This document shows positions 1 to 11,528 of a stretch of DNA of 64,000 bases, piece by piece. Under the pieces are notes generated by a model, which was not told where the DNA came from, made no database searches, and was given only the letters and a program-made list of their open reading frames with translations. Every line of letters begins with the position of its first letter. Positions within the stretch are counted from its first letter, which is position 1. The position numbers and the translations under genes are program-made. This DNA is from Acridotheres tristis. Taxonomy: Eukaryota; Chordata; Aves; Passeriformes; Sturnidae. Location: contig CM072891.1 of NCBI GenBank assembly GCA_037013685.1, positions 13,368,501-13,432,500 on the forward strand. The letters are read 5' to 3'.

Positions 1-429
1 TCTCAGGTGCTCCAGGCAACAATTCTCAAATACTAGCACAGATATTCACGGGTCACAGGTACTCTCTTACAAATGCAAGTTAGGAAAACAGACCCAGAGA
101 GAAAGATTTGCATCCTTCTCCAGCTGAGCTTCCAGATCAAGTGATGTGTGAACAGCTATTCCCAAATCAGGGAAGACACTGTGTGCTTGAGCTAAAGCAG
201 ATCCATCTGAGGGGACACTGGCAGGCTGCCATGCATGATGTGCAAGAAAAGATTGAGGAAGTTGAGCTGCTGTAGCCTCAGGACATTTCTCACTGCTGAC
301 TGTAGCTAACTCATGCAGCAAGACAGAGCCAGCCTCCTCTCAGGGTAGGAAGAAGGTAAGAAACAAGGAAGACAAATTGCAAAAAGGGAAATTTTGGTTG
401 CATATAAGGAAAAATATCCCTCCCTGTAT
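1..429. other. Intergenic sequence, nothing recognised
   Basis: Unique sequence with only a short stop-bounded frame on the - strand (84 codons) that resembles no known protein. Confidence 0.6.
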
Positions 430-945
430 CATAGTACCATAGAATCATGCAATAGTTTGGGTAGGAAGGGACCTTTAAAGGTCATCTAGTCCAACCCCCC
501 TGCAATGAGCAGGGACATCTTAAACTAGACCAGACTGCTCAGAGCCCCACCCAACCTGGCCTTGAGTGTTTCCAAGGATGTGGCACCTCTCTGGGCAGTC
601 TGTGACAGCGTTTCACCACCCTCATTGTTAAAAATATTTTCCTTGTATCTAACCGAGTCTCTTTTAGTTTAAAACCATTACCTCTTGTCCTATCAGTACA
701 CACCCCGCAAAAAGTCTGTCCCCATCTTTCTTAAGAGTCCCATTTAGGTACTGAAAGGCTGCAATAAAATCTCCCTGGAGCCTTCTCTTCCCCAGGATGA
801 GCAGCCCCAGCTCTCTCAGCCTGTCTTTACAGGAGAGGTGCTCCAGTCCTTGAATGATCTTCATGGCCCTGCTCTGTCCACTCTCCAACCATCCTCCGTA
901 TTTCCTGTGTCTGTACAGCACTCCAGGTGGGGTCCCAGGAGGTTT
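430..945 (-). mobile_element. CR1 LINE 3' fragment
   Basis: Read on the - strand, this is the 3' end of a chicken-repeat-1 non-LTR retrotransposon. It carries the end of ORF2 (residues such as GLEHLSCKDRLRELGL, then DFIAAFQYLNG) followed by the short 3' UTR. It ends in three degenerate 8-bp terminal units (CATAGTAC, CATAGAAT, CATGCAAT as read on +, at 430-453), which is the diagnostic CR1 tail. It is 5'-truncated, as almost all CR1 copies are. The reading frame is partly intact, with about 119 codons open including flanking sequence, so the copy is not very old. Confidence 0.95.
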
Positions 946-3900
946 CACAAGCTCTTTGGCAGCAACACCAGCCACAGAAACATGTATTAATAGACTGGCT
1001 CCATCTGCTTTTTCCAGTGTCACTGCCCACAGCTGGAAAGAGAGAGGAAAAAATAACCTGTGCTCCAGATTCCCTTACCAACCATCCCAAAGTGTCCTTT
1101 GGTTTTTGATTGCCCTGTAAAAGTGTTCACACACTGGAAAGGGTGCTCCAGGAGCCTGCAGCATTTCCACCCTGTGAGACACTCACAGCTGAGCTGACAC
1201 AGCCCTGATGTAACTGTGAATACAGCTGTGCTTCAGGTCAGCTCAGATGAGCTCTCAAGGTCCCCACCAACAAAAAGCCTCCTGTGACATCCACTGGGGC
1301 AAAGAAACACAATGGACAGCTGGACTGGAGTGGAGTGACTATGAAGACAAGAACTTAATCTCTTAATCCTATTCTACTGACTCATTCAGGAATATATTAT
1401 CAATATTATGTTCTCAGTTCACCAGCAAAATAATCTCAAAAGCAAACAAGTGTAAAAAGACCCCTTGGGATGCATTAACACCAGACATTAAGACACTCTT
1501 TTTTGATCTTCACATGCACACCGTGCCAGTGCCAATGAAGAAACCTGAAAATGTCCTAAAGAGACAGCTCTAATTCCCTCCCTTCACTAGGCAGCAATGT
1601 GCTCTTTATAGAAAATCTTAAAATGAAATTGATCTGAAGGTATAAAAAGTGGAGGAGAGGAGAATTTGTCAAACGTGGTGCTGACCCATGGTGCTAGACA
1701 TGTGCTATGTGAAATTATCCTTTCTCAAATTCTTGCTGTGAATCAGTCACTAGGTAAGAGAAAAGTAAAATAGTTCCCTTTTGGATGAATCAGTTGCAGC
1801 ACCTAACCCTCTAAGGGGACAGACAGGGGAGGAGAAAAGGATCTTGTCCAGGATCTTTCTGCAGGAAGCCAAAAGCTCAGTATTGCTTATGAAACAAATT
1901 CTTGACTTTCTGAGGAAACATTTCCCAGCCAAATGCTTTCCATTTTTTCAGCACAATTAAAGGAAAAGGAAGAGGCAGCCTTGGTTTGATCAAAATAGAC
2001 AGCAGATGCTGGAGAAGAAGAATGGGAAAGGTTGTCAACTGGAGCAAAGAGGACAGAACAGCCTGTTGTGCATGGGCACAGCTGGAAAGGGCCATGGCTC
2101 CACAGCCTTTCTGTCTGAGTCTTCACCTTTTCATGTGGAAGAGGACAGGTTACAATAACTCTTGAAAAAGGAAAAAATAATTCCGAAGCCCTGGGGATGA
2201 AAGAGATCAAGTGAAGACAGTTATTCCCTACAACAGAATTAACTGTTTCCAGGATCTCATTTCACAACTACACCATCCAACTTCTGTGTGACAGGGGAGG
2301 CATTTTATCTCTAGTTTAGTATATATTCTTGATACTAATTTTCTCTGCAGGTATTCAAGATATTCTGTGCAAGCATAGGAAAGAGGAATAACTTCCTGTC
2401 TAACTGCAGAAAGTAGAAAAAGGGAGATTAAATAATTTGGTGGACATGACCTAGCGAGGCACTACTGCATCTAGGCACAGAAGACAGGTGTATGGAGTGG
2501 TAGCAGAAATCCATGCACCCCAAAATAGGTGACCCTTCTTCAGGCTTCCTGAAGTGCAGCTCCTGTGACAGAGAACATGCTCTTGTGCCCAGAAACACAC
2601 CAGGTTACACAAGGTTGTTAAAAACTCCTGCACTAGCCACAACAAACTCCCCACTTCATTGGAAAAAGCACCTTTGATCAGAAAGCATCTGCCCCAGGAT
2701 GGTGGGAGAAACCCAGCAGAAATGTATAAATGTTAAAATTTGTCTTTGTTGTTCTTTCTTAGCAGAAGTGGCATAACTCAGTGTAGGTCTACTTGTCTTA
2801 TGCAACTAAGGTAACTGAAAATCCTTCCAACTTGCACTAACAGGCAGCAAATTCCTATTTCTGAGTTCTTATTCATTGTTCCCCTAGCCAGTGGGTCTCA
2901 AAGGGGCTGGCAGCCTCCAAGCAAGCATGTGGCAACCTGGGTTCACTGTGAACAAGGGACACATAAATTAAATATCCTCATGTTCTTAGTATAGCCCTGT
3001 TAATGAGTGACCCAACATAAACCTGCTTTGTGCTGTCTGTTTAGATCCCCTCTATATAGCATGTACACACACACACAGCTACTGCAGCTTCTTCTGCAAA
3101 GGGCCCCATCAGCTAAAAAGAGCTGCTACTGCCTGTGATGGTCCCCCAGACACTTTCTCACCACAGCAAATGTTATAATCTTTTGCTCTGAGAGGAAATG
3201 TACCTCAGCTTTTCCAAGAAAGTACAAACCAAAGCATCCCAGCACAAAGAAACCATTCTGGCAAAGGGCAGATGTGAGGAGTTCTCTTTATTCAATATCA
3301 TTATATGAAATTATTTCTAAATGAAAGCCTTTCACTCTAAGTCGAAGAATAAACACAAATATTAGCTGAGTTGGTCTTGATGAGTTTCTTAGTACCTCGG
3401 GGTTTGTCATTATCGTGGCTGAAAATAGGGAGAGGGAGAGAAAGGGAAAATTTGCCATTTTTCCTCCTGTTGTTCAGAGAAATAAAAACTAAATAAATCA
3501 ATGGATAGTTCCCCTGCAAGCAGTACGTATCAAAAGCAACAAAGACTGGCTATTAAAGAATGCCGTTTGTTACAACTTGAGCAGAAATGTCACATCAAAG
3601 AATTTCATACAGGAGTGAGGAGAGATTTTCTATTGAGCAAAGAATAAAAGAGGAAAGGACATCAACATGTTCTTTTCTGACTTACTAGACTGACATAATT
3701 TTTATGGATATTAGTATAAACCACAGATACTCCCAGTATCTCCTCGCTCCTGCTCTGACATCTCATAAATTCCACATTTTCACACCAGCATCTGCCGAAG
3801 GCAGGTTTTATTTCCAGTTCTTCACTTCCAACAAAGCCAGTGAAAAATGTTTTTTGTAATGGTTTGAGTATCAGAAGGCTAAAAAGCCTCCTGAAGTCTT

Positions 3901-4590
3901 CAACGACAGGCTGGCACGCCGATGGCTGTGCCAGCACAGCACCTCCCACTCACCGTGATGGCAATGGGACACGGACACGGCTCCCAAAATTACCTGCTGC
4001 CCCTGCCTTTCCTAACACCTTCATGGCACAGGTACCATCTCACTGCAGCCCTGTGCCAGGCTGAGGTGAGCACTGGCAGGCAGAGCCCTGCCAAGGCAGG
4101 GCTGATCTGTGCATTGTTAAAAACCGAGTTCCTCCAGTCCCGCTTCACTGCCTTACGTGGCTGCTGCTCAACACAGCCCTGTCCAAAACCCCTGCTGTGA
4201 GGAAGGCTGAGGGTGGGAGCACATCTCCTCCTGCTCCAGACCACGTCCCAGCACACCCTGAGGAGGAGAGGGAGGCTGTGGTGGGCAGCTCTGCAGGCAG
4301 CTGGTGGGCACGGACACATTCCTGCTGTCTGCTGCTCTCTGCTCTCCCCCAGCAGAAACCTGCCCGTGCCACCTCAATGCCTGGTCTTCTCTGTGAAGCA
4401 CTAGAGGATGGAGAAGGCAGCTCCAGGAAAGCCCTGCTCTTCCTCCTGCACATCCCAGCAGTGCCCTTTGCCTCCCGTGCAGCAGCCACCACCCTCTGTC
4501 AGCCTTGGAAACACCGGGTGCATCCTTCCAGGAATGCCTCCGGGGGAAGATGACCTACCATATATTTTGAATTCCTGGCATTTTTGGAGG
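946..4590. other. Intergenic sequence, no gene recognised
   Basis: Ordinary unique sequence. A short CA run lies at about 3067-3080. The frames at about 3900-4550 overlap on both strands in a GC-richer patch and show no domain, splice pattern or codon bias. Confidence 0.55.
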
Positions 4591-4617
4591 AAAAGAGATA
4601 AGGGTCTTATCTCTTTT
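4591..4617 (+). repeat. Perfect 12-bp inverted repeat followed by a T run
   Basis: AAAAGAGATAAG and its exact reverse complement CTTATCTCTTTT are separated by the 3-base loop GGT, and a run of T follows. Each arm carries a GATAAG site, so this is either a hairpin or a palindromic GATA-factor site. Confidence 0.9.
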
Positions 4618-5819
4618 TTTTTTTTTTCAGGAAATCAGAACACTTTTTTTTCAGAGAGGGGTTAGATCTCATGACCCCTACCTCTAATGACTGTACACTT
4701 GGACTTGCAGCACTGTCCTGTGTCTCTGTGATTCGTATCAAATCTGTGGGGCTGCATTCATAAACATGTATTTCTGAGCCCTTGAAAAATTCAGATAGAG
4801 ATTAGAGGAGCACTTTCAGCCTTAATTAGGATAAGGCTGTTTTCTGCTGTGATGTAGAGTAATAGAAGGGCATGAAAATATAGAAGAGGATGAAAAGTGG
4901 TTAGAGGCATGGGAAACTTTCATAGGAAGACAGTTTGAAAAGAGAGAACCTGTCTAGTTTGCAGGGGAAATGAGTAAGAAGGACATGCTACATAAAATAT
5001 GAACAGGCTAGAAACAGTAAATCCTTAATGCTTTCTTCTAGAAGAAAAATAAGATGTTCAGTGAAGCTGATACTCAGTAAATGCAAAACCCAGAAAAAAA
5101 TGTAATTTTCACACAGCACACAGTCAGCTTGTGAGACTCAGGATTTGATCCAGGAGCTCAGCAGAACCCAAGGAGGGAATGTGTGTTGTACAGAGGAGGA
5201 TACTCCCAAGTGCTATGGCAAAGGTTGAATTTGCAGTTGGAAAACTACAAGAATTTGGGAGGGGCATAAATTGTCTTGTTCCAGGACATAAGATACTCAC
5301 TAATAGAGAATAAAGGCAGAAGATTCACCTGGGGCCATGGATGTTACAATAGCTTGCAGCAGGCTGCATGTGCTGTCCCCTAAAGCCTTGCTGAGAGCCA
5401 GAGGCAGCCGGAGCTGCACCACCAGGAGCTGTGTTCTCTCAGGGCCATGGTCCCTGTGGACTCCATACATTCATTTCTGGGAATGGTAGCACAGCTGTGG
5501 AGCATCACCCCACACACACAGCATGGATTTCAGCAGTTCCCACCACAAACCCATCCCACAAGGCAGGTGAGAGATGAGTGGGACATGCAAAACCAAGAGA
5601 GACTTCAATAACTCAGGTGTGACCTCTGATCCAGCAGTATTAAAATGAAGCATGTTTTAGAATCTCTGAATTTATGCCATTACCCAGTTTGACTTCCATA
5701 AGAAGGTCACAGACTTTATTCATTTATGACTGTAGTGAGGGTAATAACTTCTGCTTAAGTAAAAGATAAGTTTCAGAAAAGCAACCAGACTTCTTCTGAA
5801 TAATTGAATTAAAGCCCCT
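4618..5819. other. Intergenic sequence, nothing recognised
   Basis: Unique sequence after the hairpin with no repeat, exon or motif cluster that I can support. Confidence 0.55.
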
Positions 5820-6240
5820 TTTCTCCTGTCTGTTCATGGTTAATTTTCCATGTTGTTCCTGTTTCATCTATATGTATTTCTGTGAGTCAGAATACTCTTT
5901 GCTGTAAGTGAACAAAACTCTCATTATCGTATCTCGGTGGCAGCAATAAATCTTTCACCTCAGTGAAAACATACACTGCAGTACAGACTCAGTCACAAGA
6001 TGATGTTATTTCTTGTTACTAATATAGGACTTTATATATTAGGAGAACTGTGGCTAATATTAGCTAATGATAAGGTAATTAAGCCAAATTTAGATGCCAA
6101 TATAATTTCACTTTTGTTTCTGAAAGGTTTTAAGCTTTGTACAGGCTATGCTGCTCAATTAGCTGAACTCTCATTAAATACTGCAGTCTGCTACTCATCG
6201 TCTCAGACAGAAAAAAACAACATTATTAACCACTGATGGT
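5820..6240. other. Candidate conserved non-coding element, homeodomain-site rich
   Basis: This AT-rich unique sequence has a high density of TAAT cores, including a 12-bp palindrome GCTAATATTAGC at 6053-6064 followed within 20 bases by TAATGA and GGTAATTAAG. The low CpG content and motif density resemble vertebrate developmental enhancers. Cross-species conservation is assumed, not seen. Confidence 0.3.
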
Positions 6241-9200
6241 ATTTGATACAAATAATAGCTTTAGTGGTTGTCTGTCTTTGTCAGTGATGACAACCAGCAA
6301 TTCCTTCTCCACATTAATTTTAATGATGACTTCTAATATGAAGCCCAGGCATAGTGAAGAAAGTTCTCACTTGCACAGAACCAGGGGAACCAGGATGGCC
6401 TTGTGAGCTCTTTTTCTTGCCTCTTAGAGGCTAGGTAGGAGTATTTTGTAAAGCAATTTGATCATCATATCTTGCCTTTTATCAGTTGTGCAACAGGCTC
6501 CAGTGAGACAGTGGAAATTTGGCATTTTGGGGGCTGAACTTTCTGAGACAGTCCTCTCCCTCTACAAGAGCTGTCACAATAGATACTGATAATCTAACAT
6601 CGGACTTTCACAGGTCAGATGGCCCTACTCTCCTCAACCACTGCTCTACCTTGGAGCATCCTTGTCTGCACAGGGTTTGGTCGCTCACCCCACAAAAATC
6701 AATGTAAACTCCTTTGTCTTTAGTCTTGTCAGCTTTATACCCCACTGGGACACCCACTGATTTTACACTTAGCAGCTGTGGTCATCGGGTTAACAGCCCC
6801 CAGAGCAGGGAGATGTCCCACTGAAGCTCTTGGGTGTGTAGGTTCTTTCCAAAGCAGGTATTCCTCAGCTGCAATCACAGCCACGGTGTGGAGCAGGTAC
6901 AGCTGTGACCGTGTGAGTTACTCTGCCTTTCCCTGCAAGCTCAGCAGCTCTTTTCTCCCCCAGCTCCACCCAAAGCTCTTAGGGACTCTGTAGAGTTCTG
7001 TAGAGCCCCCTGTGCACTGTGCCAGCTGTGAGGGCACCACAGGCTCCATGAGAGCAGCAGCACTGGGATGCACTGGGGGTCACTCCTCACCCAGGGGGGA
7101 CTCACCTGGAGCCTCCTGAATGAGACACACCTTGCTGTACAGTTTGATTCTTCCCACTTATGTGAGGTTCACGTCACCTCTGGGAAAAATGAAACAGGCT
7201 CTTTTATGGGAGAGTTTCCCTGTCCTTCCTCATTTTGGCATTGTCAGTCACTGGGAGGGCCGTCAGATTTCTCTGCACTCCAGCTCAGGAGAAAACAGCT
7301 CTGGGCCCTGAGCCACATTGGCTCAGTTTTGCAGCCACAGCTTTCAGAGCATCCACACCTGCCTCTGTGTTACCAGCTTGTCACTTCTGGACTGCACATG
7401 GTGACGTGGAGGAGGGGGGAGGCAGAGCAGGCGTTGTGTGAGTTGGAGGCAGCGAGCTGGAGGTGGCCATCAGCTGTGACAGGTTGCCTTGCCTGTTCTT
7501 GCCCAGAGCAATGATCTCCCCTTTCCATCTAGCTCAGCCACTCCACCTTTGGAGGCAAGGGAATGGGTATTTCTGCTGGTTTTGTCTGTCCTACCAAAGT
7601 GCATTTCACACACGAAAACTTGAGACAGGTTTCTGTCCAGCACTTATGGACAGTTGTCCAAGACATGTCCCCAGAGAGCCCTTATAATAAATATAACCTT
7701 ATAATAAATAAAGCCATTCAGGGAATACTATCTTCTGAAAGTACTGCATCCAGTTAGCAGAAGCACTTTGGTAATGCCATTCCAGAACAGCACAATTAAT
7801 TTCTTCTGGTGTTCAGATCAGTTACAGGACACCCCAAACGGGTCCTCCTGTACCCTTACAGTGTCACTGCTCATGAGGAAATAATCAAAACTCTGAAACA
7901 TAAAAGCCTGCTATGTCACCCTGCACTGGTGAATAGCATGGAGCAGATCCAACACCCTGGCCATGTAACACCCATCAGGATTACGGAAGCCAGGTTTCAT
8001 GCCCTACACTAATTATTTTTGCACAGTTGGACATGTCATCTCTGGGACAATATATTCCTTGTATCTAGTTGGTCTTTTATGTACACACAAGCTCAGTAAA
8101 TTCCTGTCAAAAATTTGGAATTCATTATTAATAACAAAAACGGTTATAATCTATGGAACAGGGTGCATGCTTGCATTCCTGCCCAAAATCCAGGAAGAGT
8201 ATTATTAGTCTTATCTAAATAGAGCTCCTCTTTTTTCTCTGTACTCTTTCTGAAATGCAATCTGCCTCACAAAAAAGGCAGCAATTATCCCCATTTTTTG
8301 ATTCTTTTTGATTCAGTTCTCTGGTGCTCATGTGCATTCCTATAACACATCTGATGTTGATGGAGGTCTTCGGGTGCAATCACATGGAATTCACTGCTCA
8401 GAAACCTGGCAGTGCCTCTGTTAATTTGTTATGCTACAGGTGTACACACTGCTCTACCCAGTGTAACCTAATGATAATGAGTTTGCCACATAGGTATGAT
8501 TTAATACTGCGATAAACACCTTGATTATGGTGTGACAGAGGTCTAGATGTGCTTTTCAAAACTCTTTATTTCATAAATTGTCTATTTACTTTCTTGTCAC
8601 TATGTGAAAAAAGGCTGTTTATTTTCCTGCCGTTTACTGAAGAATTATTGCTTTGATGACAAAAGAACTGAGCGTGGGAACCAGGGCACCATTTGCAAAA
8701 CCAGAACTGAAGGAGTGATCTGACAACCACAAACCAGCATTTCTGTTGTTCATCCTGTCAGATAGAAATGGTACAAAAAGAAGGAACAACCACTGTTTTT
8801 GCAGAGGAAAGGCTCACCTTGGGAACTGCTAAAATCCCTCCTCACCCCTGGAGCTGTCCAAAGCTTGTCTGGACCCAGGCAGTCCAAGTATCCTGGCCCA
8901 AGATGGCTCTGCTTCCAGTGGGGAATTGGATAGACAATCTTCACACATCCCTTCTGACCTAAATAATTATCTGATTCTATATTCTCACACTGATGAGAAA
9001 AATGCATGAATGCCATATGATAACTAAACTTCAGAATTCATTGCCACTGGACATCATTCTGATCAAAAGCAGAAATTATTTCAAAGATAAAAGCCTCAAT
9101 TGTGGGAATACCAGTAGCCATTAAATACCAATGGCAATTAAAGGTAATAATTTGCGTTCAACCTCTAGCACTGGAAAGCCCTGAATTTTAAATTACACGA

Positions 9201-10261
9201 AGCTAAAAGCTGCTATCTCAGACAGCTCAGTCTTGTGAGCTTGGCCTTCTGCACACAGTTCCCCTGAATTCCTGCTAAAGTTGCTGGAAGGGTGGCAGCA
9301 TTAAGTGGGCTTTTATCCTGACTAGTGTAGCTGCTTTTATGTAAAAAAGTGATGAAAGTGAATGGTGCACAAAGTGGTGCAGGGGTGGTAAACAAGGCAG
9401 CAGCAATACCAGTGTGAGGCAAGGCTTTTTGAAGCTAATCGTCTTCAATTAGCCTTTCACCTTTGAATAAAGACAGACTGTTACTGCCAAAAAATGCCTC
9501 TTGAATATTCATTTAAATTAACTTCTCTTGGCCTGGTTTTGTCCTGATGGGATTTGCTTTCTCTGAGCACTCACACAGGTTGGTTGTTCTGGCATGGAGG
9601 GCTGTGAACGGGACTGTCAGAGCTGTGTGCCCCGTTGTTTGTGAACGAGAAGCTTTCGATTTATTCACAAAACGTCCATGGCAGAAGCAACACACTGGAG
9701 CAGTGTGGGCTTTTTTTGAGCAGCCTCAGTAAAACAACTTCATTTCCAGGGAGATGTTATTGGCCCAAGGGGATTTTAAAAGAGAAAGCCGGGAATACTG
9801 TTTGGTTACAAAACCAAATAAAATTAAAAAATACATGAAACTACACAGACAATGGAGAGAAGACTAAACAACACAAGTGAGTCTTACTCATTACAAATCG
9901 TTTGCACATATTTTCCTCACTGGGTTGAAATGTACCTTTCTCATAATCCACCATGAATTTTGGAAAGCAAGAGGTTGTATAGTGACCAAAACCTGCAGTC
10001 TCACAGTTTCCCAGTTCATATATTCACTGGAACATCCCTGCAGAGAGCCCCTGAGCTGGCCCGTGTGGGTCAGAAGTGCTGACTGACATGGAGAGATATG
10101 TCCCCAGAACTGAGACGTGCAAAGTAACCAGAGTAGCATTGGAACTCCTGTGTTTTAAATGGAGCCTTGATATTTTTGCTTCCTTACACCGTTCTGCCTC
10201 TGGTGTCAGGCTGCTTCGTTCCAAATAAGCCAAAATTATAAAAACAAAGCTCAAAGAGGCT
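6241..10261. other. Intergenic sequence, no gene recognised
   Basis: Unique sequence. The frames at 7068-7514 (148 codons) and nearby match no family I know. A few segments, for example about 9530-9700, could be conserved non-coding sequence, but the signal is weak. Confidence 0.55.
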
Positions 10262-11528
10262 TGTGTGGTGGGTTGACCCCAGCCGGATGCCAGGTTCTCA
10301 CCACAACTGCTCTATCGTTCCCCTCCTCAGCTGGGCAGGGTAGAGAAAATACAACAAAAGGCTTGTGAGATGTGATAAGGACAGGGAGAGATCACTCACC
10401 AGTTACCAAAACTGGCTCAGCTGGGGGAAATTAATTTCATTTATTACCAGTGAAATCAGAGTGGGGTAATGAGAAATTTAAAATAAATCTTAAAACATCA
10501 TTGCCCCACCCCTCCCTTCTTCCCGAGATTAACTTTATTCCTGATTGTCTCTCTCCCTTCCCTACAACCCCTTCCTTTCCTGCACCCCTCACCAGCAGCA
10601 CAGGAGGACAGGGAATGGGGGCTGTGGTCAGTTCATCACACATTGTCCATGCAGTTCCTTGCTCCTCAGGGCAGGACTCCTCACCCTCTTCCCCTGCTCC
10701 AGTGTGGAGTCTCTCCCATGGGAGGCAATCCAGTTCTTCACTAACTGCTCCACCATGGGTCTCTTTCCATGGGGTGCAATCCTTCAGGAACAGTTCTGTC
10801 AACAAACCTGCCTCAGCATGGACACCTCTCTTCACGGATGCACAGATCTGCCAGGAGTTTACTCCAGCACAGGATTCCCAGCCTGCTTTGGTCACATCTG
10901 CTGCTCTGGTGTGGAGCTCCTCCATGGGCTGCAGGTGGATCCCTCCATGGGCTGCAGGTGGATCTCCCCATGGGCTGCAGGTGGATCCCTCCATGGGCTG
11001 CAGGTGGATCCCTCCATGGGCTGCAGGTGGATCTCCCCATGGGCTGCAGGTGGATCCCTCCATGGGCTGCAGGTGGATCTCTCCATGGGCTGCAGGTGGA
11101 TCCCTCCATGGGCTGCAGGTGGATCTCTCCATGGGCTGCAGGTGGATCCCTCCATGGGCTGCAGGTGGATCCCTCCATGGGCTGCAGGTGGATCTCTCCA
11201 TGGGCTGCAGGGGCACAGCTGCTTCACCATGGTCTGCACCAGGGGCTGCAGGGGAATCTCTGCCCCCGTGCCTGCAGCACCTCCTGGCCCTCCTTCTGCA
11301 CTGACCTCGGTGTTTGCAGGGCTGCTGCTCTCGTAGTCTCTCTCCTCTCCCCTGCTGCAGTTTCAATTGCACAAGTTTTTGATCTCTTCTTAACTCTGTT
11401 ATCCAGAGGCATCACCACCATTGCTGATAGGTTCAGCCTTGGCCAGCTGGTGTTGTATCTTTTGGACACAGGGGAAGACAGCCTGAAGCCCTGCCACTAC
11501 CCAGACCTTGCCACTCGAGCCCAGCACA
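10262..11528 (-). mobile_element. Solo LTR of an avian endogenous retrovirus
   Basis: The stretch starts near TGTGGTGGGTTGACCCCAGC and ends near CCAGCACA. I recognise these as the ends of a bird ERV LTR that is common in many species. An AATAAA on the - strand at 10440-10445, about 180 bases from the left end, and degenerate promoter-like sequence near the right end suggest that transcription would run on the - strand. No gag, pol or env sequence adjoins either end, so this is a solo LTR left by recombination. I could not see a clear target-site duplication, so the ends are accurate only to a few bases. The family name is not certain from sequence alone. Confidence 0.75.
10924..11211 (+). repeat. 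23-bp minisatellite, 13 copies, inside the LTR
   Basis: The core ATGGGCTGCAGGTGGAT recurs at exactly 23-base spacing from 10924 to 11200, joined by CCCTCC, CTCCCC or CTCTCC linkers. The last copy is partial. The units differ only in the linker, and the linker types alternate in a higher-order order, which indicates recent expansion. The array multiplies a motif that occurs once or a few times in the LTR as I remember it. Confidence 0.98.

Noticed and set aside
664..1023. 119-codon frame on the - strand as a host gene
   Set aside because: Its sequence is the end of CR1 ORF2, so it belongs to the LINE.
10924..11211. CRISPR-like direct repeats
   Set aside because: Units are contiguous with 6-base linkers rather than unique spacers, and the DNA is from an animal genome.
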